A stretch of DNA of 64,000 nucleotides from Mesorhizobium ventifaucium (GTDB lineage: Bacteria > Pseudomonadota > Alphaproteobacteria > Rhizobiales > Rhizobiaceae). Made by a program: the position numbers and the translations under genes. The notes below the pieces were generated by a model that was not told where the DNA came from, did no database searches, and saw only the letters and a program-made list of their open reading frames with translations. The stretch lies in contig NZ_CAKXZS010000008.1 of assembly GCF_935822925.1 (NCBI RefSeq), forward strand, positions 141,315 through 205,314, in the 5' to 3' direction. Of this stretch, positions 58,536 through 64,000 are shown in pieces (position 1 is the stretch's first letter; the number at the start of each line of letters is the position of its first letter).

Positions 58536-60050
58536 ATGATGACTTCGAGACCTTCGATCGCCTTTGCCAGGTTCGCAGTGCCCAAAAAAGGCAGTGTCTT
58601 CGTGCTGGCGGCCAACGATGGCGGTCTCGGCGACGCGGCAAAGGCTTGCGATCCGGCAAAGACCCTGGAGCGGGCGTTTCCGGTGGCCGACTTTTCCGGC
58701 AAGTTCGCCGGCCTGGTCGAAGTGCTGGCGCCGGAGGGCACATCGCTCGATCGGCTGGTGGCGGTTGGCGCCGGTAAGGTCTCGGCGCTCGACGATCATG
58801 CCTGGCTCAAGCTTGGCGGCACCATCACTACATCCTTGCGCAAGGCGACGGAGGTGGCCGTCGTGCTCGACCTACCGGGTGCTGACGTCGGCGGCAGGCA
58901 AGCGGCACAGCTTGCCGCGGGCATTCTTCTGCGCAGCTATGCTTTCGACAAGTACAAGACGAAAAAGGACAATGGCGACGGCCAGCGCGACGGCAACAAG
59001 GCCGAGCCCAAAAAGCCGGTCAAGGTGACTATCCACACCGCCGATCCGGCGGCGGCGAAAAAGGCCTTCTCCGACGAGGTGGCGGTGATCGACGGGGTGC
59101 TCCTGGCGCGCGATCTGGTCAACGAACCGGCCAATATACTGGGGCCGGTGGAATTCGCCGCCCGCGTCAACGAACTGGAGGCGCTCGGCGTTGCGGTCGA
59201 GATCCTGGTCGAGAAGGAGATGAAGAAGCTCGGCATGGGCGCGCTGCTCGGCGTCGCGCAAGGCTCGCCGCGTGGCGCGCGCCTGGCCGTCATGCGATGG
59301 AACGGCGGCAAGGCCAAGGACAGCCCGATTGCTTTCGTCGGCAAAGGCGTCACTTTCGACACCGGCGGCAATTCGATAAAGACGGCCTCCGGCATGGAGG
59401 ACATGAAGGGCGACATGGGCGGCGCGGCCGCGGTGACCGGGCTGATGCACGCGCTGGCCGCCCGCAAGGCCAACGCCAATGTCGTCGGCATCATCGGGCT
59501 GGTGGAAAATGCCGTCGATGGCCATGCGCAACGCCCCGGCGACATCGTCACCTCGATGTCGGGCCAGACCATCGAGGTGCTCAACACCGACGCCGAAGGC
59601 CGCCTCGTCCTGGCCGATGCGCTGTGGTACTGCAACGATCGCTTCCAGCCGAAATTCATCGTCAATCTGGCGACGCTGACCGGCGCCATCATGGTCGCGC
59701 TCGGCCAGCATTATGCGGGCCTGTTCTCCAACAATGATGAACTGGCGAACCGGCTGACGAGCGCCGGGCAGGCGACGCAGGAACGCGTGTGGCGGATGCC
59801 GCTCGGCACTGAATACGACAAGCTGATCGACTCGAAAAATGCCGACATGAAGAATATCGGCGGCCGCTATGGTGGCGCCATCATCGCGGCGCAGTTCCTG
59901 CAGCGCTTCGTCAAGGATACGCCCTGGGCGCATCTCGACATTGCCGGCACCGCAATAGGCGCGCCGTCCAGCGAGATCAACCAGTCATGGGCCTCCGGCT
60001 TCGGCGTCAGGCTGCTCGACCGGCTGGTGCGCGACAACTACGAGGGGTGA
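58536..60050 (+). CDS. pepA: Leucyl aminopeptidase (cytosol aminopeptidase)
   Basis: A 504-residue M17 family peptidase that removes N-terminal residues with two metal ions, as a hexamer. The metal/catalytic block [15 protein letters not shown] ... [11 protein letters not shown] is followed by [14 protein letters not shown] at 350-363, the family signature. In the first block the family usually has Ile where this protein has Asn (GGNSIK), a minor variant. Two ATGs (58536, 58539) compete; aggac precedes both. Upstream is a ttccgatcggaa palindrome (58457-58468). It is followed by holC. Confidence 0.95.
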   Translation: MMTSRPSIAFARFAVPKKGSVFVLAANDGGLGDAAKACDPAKTLERAFPVADFSGKFAGLVEVLAPEGTSLDRLVAVGAGKVSALDDHAWLKLGGTITTSLRKATEVAVVLDLPGADVGGRQAAQLAAGILLRSYAFDKYKTKKDNGDGQRDGNKAEPKKPVKVTIHTADPAAAKKAFSDEVAVIDGVLLARDLVNEPANILGPVEFAARVNELEALGVAVEILVEKEMKKLGMGALLGVAQGSPRGARLAVMRWNGGKAKDSPIAFVGKGVTFDTGGNSIKTASGMEDMKGDMGGAAAVTGLMHALAARKANANVVGIIGLVENAVDGHAQRPGDIVTSMSGQTIEVLNTDAEGRLVLADALWYCNDRFQPKFIVNLATLTGAIMVALGQHYAGLFSNNDELANRLTSAGQATQERVWRMPLGTEYDKLIDSKNADMKNIGGRYGGAIIAAQFLQRFVKDTPWAHLDIAGTAIGAPSSEINQSWASGFGVRLLDRLVRDNYEG

Positions 60051-60069
60051 GGCCTTTCAAGGCGCGATC

Positions 60070-60519
60070 ATGGCCGACGTCCTGTTCTATCACCTGACCG
60101 AATCGACTCTGGAGGATGCGCTGCCCGGCCTGCTCGAGCGCAGCGTCGATCGCGGCTGGCGCGCCGTGGTGCAGACAGGCACCGAGGAGCGGCGCGACGC
60201 GCTGGACCAGCATCTTTGGACCTTCAGGGACGATTCCTTCCTGGCGCATGCGACGGACCGCGAATCCTATCTGGCCGAGCAGCCGATCCTTTTGACCACC
60301 GGCCATGACAATCCGAACGAGGCGCAGATACGCTTCCTGGTTGACGGCGCGGTGCCGCCGAAGCTTACCGGATATAAGCGCGCCGTGTTCCTGTTCGACG
60401 GCCACGATGCCGCCCAGGTCGAGGCGGCGCGCACGCACTGGAAGACGATGAAGGAAGCCGGCCACGCAGTCACCTACTGGCAGCAGACTTCAGACCGGCG
60501 CTGGGAACGCAAGGCGTAA
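60070..60519 (+). CDS. holC: DNA polymerase III subunit chi
   Basis: A 149-residue protein of the HolC family, the clamp-loader accessory that binds SSB. DVLFYHLTESTLEDALPGLLERSVDRGWRAVVQ and LWTFRDDSFLAHA are signatures, with HAVTYWQQTSDRRWERKA at the C-terminus. It follows pepA by 19 bp, a conserved pairing. Its last 26 bases are duplicated exactly at 62182-62207, flanking the cassette downstream. Confidence 0.93.
   Translation: MADVLFYHLTESTLEDALPGLLERSVDRGWRAVVQTGTEERRDALDQHLWTFRDDSFLAHATDRESYLAEQPILLTTGHDNPNEAQIRFLVDGAVPPKLTGYKRAVFLFDGHDAAQVEAARTHWKTMKEAGHAVTYWQQTSDRRWERKA
60493..60518 (+). repeat. 26-bp direct repeat, left copy (holC 3' end)
   Basis: The last codons of holC (peptide DRRWERKA) and the first two bases of its stop, starting gaccggcgctgggaacgc. 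An exact second copy lies at 62182-62207 in the same orientation. The two bracket a 1.66-kb block with a MarR-type regulator and two small genes. Confidence 0.9.
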
Positions 60520-60708
60520 ACCTGCCGCGTGGGCTATCCCGATGCCGCTGGCAGCCACACCCAGAATGGCGCCATCAGACGACGCACGGAGGAAACCCGC
60601 CGTGGTGGCCGCATCCATGGCCTTCGCTGCCTGAAAGCCGGGGCCTAGCAGAGCCGGAATCAGAAGGGGCTCAGCCAGTAAATTGAGATCGCTGTCGTGC
60701 CGTAGCGA
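60519..60708. other. Gap after holC with in-frame remnant downstream of the MarR gene
   Basis: On the minus strand the frame of the MarR gene continues beyond its TGA for about 60 codons without another stop. It encodes a plausible hydrophobic segment (LLAEPLLIPALLGPGFQ, then FLRASSDGAILGVAASGIGIA). It runs antisense into the holC repeat. It could be the relic of a longer gene; no start or family is recognised. Confidence 0.35.
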
Positions 60709-61197
60709 TCAGCTCTGCTCTTCAGCATTTTCTTCTCCTTCGAATTTCTTCCGCAGCGCCTTCATGACACCGCCGGCTCTTTCGAGGTCTTCGATGGGAA
60801 AACCCTCCGCGAGCGTGTTGACACGTGGGTCGTACAATCTGATCGCGGCGTCATAGGTCTGCTGTCCCTTATCGGTCAGCACGACAAGGTGCGCGCGGCG
60901 GTGGTGCGGATTGGGTTCGAATCTGACGAGCCCTTCCTTCGCCAAATCGTTGACGATGCGCTGCACGTTCTGGCGGTTGGCGCCGAGATCGCGTGCGAGC
61001 CACGCGACCGGCTGCGGGCGTTCGGCTGCGACGATGGCGCCGAGGATCTGCCAACGGGCGCTGGTCAGCCCAAGCGGAGCCACGAGCCGATCGCCCCACG
61101 TCAAACTCAGGTTATTGACCCTGAACAGGCCGAGAATGAGATCGGTCAGGGCTTCACCCGCCGGGGTTCGGTTTGGGGTCTTCGTTGTTTCGCTCAT
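60709..61197 (-). CDS. MarR family transcriptional regulator
   Basis: A 162-residue winged-helix repressor. The DNA-binding core LTSARWQILGAIVAAERPQPVAWLARDLGANRQNVQRIVNDLAKEGLVRFEPNPHHRRAHLVVLTDKG shows the MarR helix-turn-helix and beta wing (residues about 45-115). It is divergent from a monooxygenase-like gene across a 93-bp region with two inverted repeats, the usual layout for a MarR protein that represses itself and its neighbour and responds to a phenolic or oxidant ligand. The ligand is unknown. Confidence 0.92.
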   Translation of the reverse strand: MSETTKTPNRTPAGEALTDLILGLFRVNNLSLTWGDRLVAPLGLTSARWQILGAIVAAERPQPVAWLARDLGANRQNVQRIVNDLAKEGLVRFEPNPHHRRAHLVVLTDKGQQTYDAAIRLYDPRVNTLAEGFPIEDLERAGGVMKALRKKFEGEENAEEQS

Positions 61198-61215
61198 TTG
61201 TCACCATAGGATGAT

Positions 61216-61256
61216 ATTGACATTATGATGTCAATTAGGTATGTGTGCATCATACC
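61216..61256. promoter_or_regulatory. Two inverted repeats in the MarR intergenic region
   Basis: First: attgacat-tatg-atgtcaat (61216-61235), a perfect 8-bp inverted repeat of typical MarR-operator length. Second: ggtatg-tgtgcat-catacc (61238-61256). They lie between the divergent starts (61197 and 61291) in AT-rich DNA, so both promoters could be covered. Confidence 0.75.
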
Positions 61257-61290
61257 GGATCGACATCGTCCAACCAAAGTGAAAAGGAAC

Positions 61291-61659
61291 ATGTCTCTTA
61301 TGCGCCCACTGGACCCTGCATTCCCGATCGAACGTCAGATCGCAATCGATGCTGCCTCCGTCGTGCTGTTGAACGTATTCACGCTCGACAAGGCGGACGA
61401 ACAGACCTTTCTCCGAGCCTGGCAGGACGATGCGCTGTTCATGAAACAGCAGCCGGGTTTCATCTCGACCCAGCTTCACCGCGCGGTCGGCGAAAGTCCT
61501 ACTTATCTGAACTATGCCGTCTGGGGATCGACAGCAGACTTCCGGACTGCGTTCATGCATCCGGAGTTCAGGGCGAAACTCTCAGTCTATCCGGCTTCGG
61601 CGGTCGCTTCTCCGCACCTGTTTCAAAAAGTTGGCGTGGCGGGCGTCTGCCTCGCATAG
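61291..61659 (+). CDS. Antibiotic biosynthesis monooxygenase (ABM) domain protein
   Basis: A 122-residue dimeric alpha-beta barrel of the ABM family. VVLLNVFTLDKADEQTFLRAWQDDALFMKQQPGFISTQLHRA and YLNYAVWGSTADFRTAFMHPEF form the fold. Such proteins act as cofactor-free quinol monooxygenases or dehydratases of aromatic substrates. ATG 61291 has aagga only two bases away; ATG 61300 is an alternative with better spacing. It is adjacent to a DUF1772 gene, a common pairing. Confidence 0.85.
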   Translation: MSLMRPLDPAFPIERQIAIDAASVVLLNVFTLDKADEQTFLRAWQDDALFMKQQPGFISTQLHRAVGESPTYLNYAVWGSTADFRTAFMHPEFRAKLSVYPASAVASPHLFQKVGVAGVCLA

Positions 61660-61727
61660 GCGCGGCGTCAGCAAGAACCCGAAGTCATCAAATCGAAAGA
61701 AAAGAAAGAAAGGCAGGAGAGATTCCG

Positions 61728-62174
61728 TTGCGACTCCTATTCAACATTCTCGCTATCTCGGGTTCGGCGATGTTCGCCGGCGTCATGCTGACGATCGGCG
61801 TAACGTTGGGCGGCTACTGGAAGAGCCTTCCGGCTGCCGAATTCCTCGACTGGTTTAGCCAGAACGACCAGTTCATCATAAGGACGATCCCCTTTGTCGT
61901 CGTTCCGACCCTCATCGGGCTGATCGGTTCGCTCTCGCTCAGCTGGAGCGAGGGAGGTATACGTTCACTGTGGATCGGGGCGATCGCCTGTGTCGTTGCC
62001 GTTCTGGTTCTCACTATGGCCTGGTTCCTTCCGACCAACGCGCAATTCGCCACCAAGTCGATTCCCCTGGATCAGGTGCCCGCCCGGCTAGACACCTGGC
62101 TCATGGTCCACAACGTTCGAATCCTGCTCGCCACCGTCGCGTCGGTGCTCGGGATTCTGGCAGTCGCTCGGTGA
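61728..62174 (+). CDS. DUF1772 (anthrone-oxygenase-like) membrane protein, TTG start
   Basis: A 148-residue membrane protein with four helices: FNILAISGSAMFAGVML, IRTIPFVVVPTLIGLIGSLSL, LWIGAIACVVAVLVLTMAWFLPTN and ILLATVASVLGILAV. The NxxL ... W pattern fits the DUF1772 family, of which some members are anthrone oxygenases. The start is TTG at 61728, with an optimal AGGAGA seven bases before and no ATG in frame nearby. Together with the ABM gene it may form a small oxidative-modification or detoxification unit under MarR control. Confidence 0.82.
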   Translation: MRLLFNILAISGSAMFAGVMLTIGVTLGGYWKSLPAAEFLDWFSQNDQFIIRTIPFVVVPTLIGLIGSLSLSWSEGGIRSLWIGAIACVVAVLVLTMAWFLPTNAQFATKSIPLDQVPARLDTWLMVHNVRILLATVASVLGILAVAR

Positions 62175-62181
62175 AGCGCGG

Positions 62182-62207
62182 GACCGGCGCTGGGAACGCA
62201 AGGCGTA
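62182..62207 (+). repeat. 26-bp direct repeat, right copy
   Basis: Exact copy of 60493-60518, here outside any gene, right after the DUF1772 stop. It begins gaccggcgctgggaacgc and ends ggcgta, followed by g where holC has a. Marks the right edge of the cassette. Confidence 0.9.
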
Positions 62208-62339
62208 GTGAAGCCTTTCATCTTGGCTATCCGCAACCCGGGATAGATCGTGGAGCAATGGGTCGCGACGCCGAAGAGAGCATCGGGCGAATCATGGAAG
62301 AACCCTGAAGGGGGTGGTTTGCTGATCGTTGAGACCGCG

Positions 62340-63062
62340 CTACAACTGAAGTCGTTCAGCCAAGTCAATGAAGTCGCTGGCCACCATGTCCCAGGCTTGA
62401 TCAGGGTGCAGATCCGTGGTCTGCGCTACCCCGTGCTCGGTCGGACGCGGGACAAAGGCTGTTCGCAATCCGCATGCCCGAGCCGCTGCAAGGTCGCCAT
62501 TGTGGGCGGCCACAAGACAGATCTCATCCGGCTTCATTGCCAGGACGTCAGCGGTGCGAAGATAGGCTTGCGGCATCGGCTTGTACGCTTGCACGACTTC
62601 GGCGCCGAGGATCGCATCCCAGGGGATGCGACTACGCTTCGCCATGTTGAGCATGAGGACGATGTTGCCGTTCGAGAGCGGCGCGATGATATAGCGGGCC
62701 TTGAGCCGTGTAAGGCCGGCCACCGCGTCAGGCCATGGCTCCAGTCGGTGCCATGCCAGGTTCAGTTCGTCCAGCTCGGACGCTGGCACCGAAGCCGGGT
62801 CGATCCCGAAGTCTGGCAAAACGGTCTCCAGATTCTCCCGATGCAGCACGTCGAGCCTTGTAAAGGGCCGCCGGCCGCTACGCACCTCCTCCATCGCTGG
62901 GGAGTAACGGCGGCGCCACGCATCCGCGAAAGCGGTAGGAATAGCGGATCCTGCTCCATGCCGCTTCAGGAACGGCTCAGCTTCGCGCGCCACGCCGCTA
63001 CGCCAATCGACGACAGTGCCGAACACGTCGAATAACAACGCACGTACACCATACAATACCAT
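62340..63062 (-). CDS. Haloacid dehalogenase type II-like HAD hydrolase
   Basis: A 240-residue HAD-superfamily protein. Motif I FDVFGTVVDW carries the nucleophile Asp, with Val/Trp as in L-2-haloacid dehalogenases. The cap domain occupies about residues 18-100; motif II is PLSNGN; motif III Lys is in AYKPMP; the acidic motif is AAHNGDL. Haloacid dehalogenases usually read AAHPWDL, so the Asn/Gly change is notable and the true substrate uncertain. The frame is open to 63140; MVLYGVRALLFDVFGT is the natural start. Confidence 0.85.
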   Translation of the reverse strand: MVLYGVRALLFDVFGTVVDWRSGVAREAEPFLKRHGAGSAIPTAFADAWRRRYSPAMEEVRSGRRPFTRLDVLHRENLETVLPDFGIDPASVPASELDELNLAWHRLEPWPDAVAGLTRLKARYIIAPLSNGNIVLMLNMAKRSRIPWDAILGAEVVQAYKPMPQAYLRTADVLAMKPDEICLVAAHNGDLAAARACGLRTAFVPRPTEHGVAQTTDLHPDQAWDMVASDFIDLAERLQL

Positions 63063-63624
63063 CCCAATCGGCTCCTTGATCCGCACACTGCATGACCGTC
63101 GCATTTCGGGGTGGCGAGCGCCCCCTTGCGGCTCTCGCAAAATCGGTGCGAAACACCACTATTGCGAGGAACATTTTTGCGACAGGCAAACCATTGACCG
63201 GATGGACAGGGTGAAACCAAGATTAAGCACTTTTTTCCTTCGTCGCCTGCGTCGTTTTTCTCCGTTTCACGGCCTTGCCAATTTGCTCGGCGATGCGGTC
63301 GGGCTTACGATGACGGCTGTGCAAAGTAGATAAAGGGCACTGTCTCCGAAATTCCAGTGGCCTGGGCGCCGGCAACAACCCGGTAGCGGCATGAGCGGAC
63401 GGGTGGCGGGCGCCACCGTCGCGCCGACCCTCTTTCATTCGTTTGCCTTGAGCCAGATCTTTTGCGGACCGTGATCCTTGAAGGGGTATTGTGGATCACT
63501 AGGATCGTGAACGAGTGATGGCCCGCTGGCGTCAAGGGGCGGGCACCAACGAAAACTGAACCCGTCGCTTCGCAAGAGAGTTCAAAATCGCAGCCTCCAA
63601 ATGCGAGGCCGACCCGGCGTCCCA
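63063..63624. other. 562-bp gap, no confident gene
   Basis: Only short frames of poor codon use occur. One minus-strand frame (63223-63438) ends in a basic peptide (AEQIGKAVKRRKTTQATKEK) that could be a small protein's tail, but lacks a start context. Composition is AT-richer than the core parts of the window. The upstream region of the HAD gene lies at its left end. Confidence 0.4.
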
Positions 63625-63810
63625 TTAGCTTTGATTACGCTGAAAATACTCCCAGATGATCTTCTGGGCTCGGTCGCTGGGCATCGCCGCGGCCGTGAAC
63701 TCCAAGTACATCGTCCAGGCCTTCGGTTTGATAAGGAGGCTCCTAATCGCATCCTCTCCAGGAGAATTATCGGCTCCGAAAGCGGAAACGGAAAGTAGGA
63801 CGATTGCCAA
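63625..63810 (-). CDS. Small secreted protein, TTG start, unknown
   Basis: A 61-residue frame starting at TTG 63810 with a short hydrophobic leader (MAIVLLSVSAFGAD), possibly the end of a signal peptide. The tail is DNSPGEDAIRSLLIKPKAWTMYLEFTAAAMPSDRAQKIIWEYFQRNQS. The natural ATG lies 23 bases upstream in another frame (MSGQSHPP), so a one-base shift may have broken a longer signal peptide. Family unknown. Confidence 0.4.
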   Translation of the reverse strand: MAIVLLSVSAFGADNSPGEDAIRSLLIKPKAWTMYLEFTAAAMPSDRAQKIIWEYFQRNQS

Positions 63811-63962
63811 GGCGGATGGGATTGCCCGCTCATGCAGACCCCGTTAAGAACAAATCTGTGCCTTGTTGTAGCGCAGTCAGGGAGGCAAATCAGCAAAATG
63901 TCCGGCATGATCTCGGAATGCCGGTTGTCCGGTTTTGCTGTTGATGGCGTCGAATTCCGGAT

Positions 63963-64000
63963 CGCGGTAGGGACGCCCATTGCTGAGCGTCCCTACCGCG
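63963..64000. repeat. Perfect 14-bp inverted repeat at the window edge
   Basis: Arms cgcggtagggacgc (63963-63976) and gcgtccctaccgcg (63987-64000) flank a 10-base centre. No T-run is visible. It may extend past the window. Candidates are a bidirectional terminator, an operator or the end of a palindromic repeat. Confidence 0.75.

Noticed and set aside
58872..59933. 353-residue frame opposite pepA
   Set aside because: Antisense shadow; no start site context or family signature.
63305..63625. 106-residue minus-strand frame near the right end
   Set aside because: No family features, poor codon use and overlap with the better small secreted frame's 3' region.

Overview
The window is a gene-dense, high-GC stretch of an alphaproteobacterial chromosome. 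Protein content, gene order and intergenic palindromes best fit Mesorhizobium or a close relative in the Rhizobiales. Two gene blocks support this: purF-cvpA-radA-dnaB, and the lptF-lptG-lptD-surA-pdxA-rsmA line followed by a convergent gmk. The species call is inference from these features; no database search was run.

Layout. 1-4.1 kb: the end of a dihydroorotase gene, small secreted or hypothetical proteins, a NUDIX hydrolase, and a SRAP (YedK-type) gene broken by a one-base frameshift. 4.5-9.9 kb: a tightly overlapping operon of cysS, a VOC protein, two tandem GFA-type zinc proteins, a proline iminopeptidase and citramalate synthase. 10-19.6 kb: RarD-type permease, GST, CorA/ZntB-type transporter, sorbosone-dehydrogenase-like lipoprotein, LOG protein, LysM protein, an ArsR regulator whose perfect 29-bp palindrome covers its start codon, an Atm1-type ABC exporter and an SMP-30 protein. 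19.8-25.8 kb: phospholipid genes (psd, pssA, an acyltransferase/acyl-ACP synthetase fusion), then a tautomerase gene divergent from a LysR gene. 25.9-31.3 kb: EamA permease, OsmC-like protein, small secreted proteins, an SDR and purF. 31.4-36.8 kb: cvpA, radA, a low-GC patch with a frameshifted secreted-protein gene coupled to dnaB, dnaB, and an Rsm22-type methyltransferase. 36.8-42.6 kb: YnfA, cyclopropane synthase, the rpsF-rpsR-rplI ribosomal operon and an LTA-synthase/OpgB-like membrane phosphotransferase.

42.9-50 kb is the fatty-acid operon fabD-fabG-acpP-fabF-mltG-yicC-gmk, with a RelBE-like toxin-antitoxin module inserted between fabD and fabG. 50.2-57.9 kb is the minus-strand envelope block lptF-lptG-lptD-surA-pdxA-rsmA. 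It has two oddities: pdxA seems to start at CTG, and the lptF/lptG junction carries a 17-bp tandem repeat that makes a relay of two five-codon mini-ORFs joined by stop/start overlaps. 58.2-60.5 kb: a truncated flavoprotein relic, pepA and holC. 60.5-62.2 kb: a MarR / antibiotic-monooxygenase / DUF1772 cassette lying between two exact 26-bp copies of the holC 3' end, which suggests an insertion. 62.3-64 kb: a haloacid-dehalogenase-like gene, a small secreted protein and a strong hairpin at the window edge.

Most of the window is core metabolism. The accessory signals most worth checking are the holC-end cassette, the toxin-antitoxin insertion, the dnaB 3' low-GC patch, the lptF/lptG relay and the self-regulatory operators. 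No rRNA, tRNA, CRISPR array, transposase or phage gene was seen.
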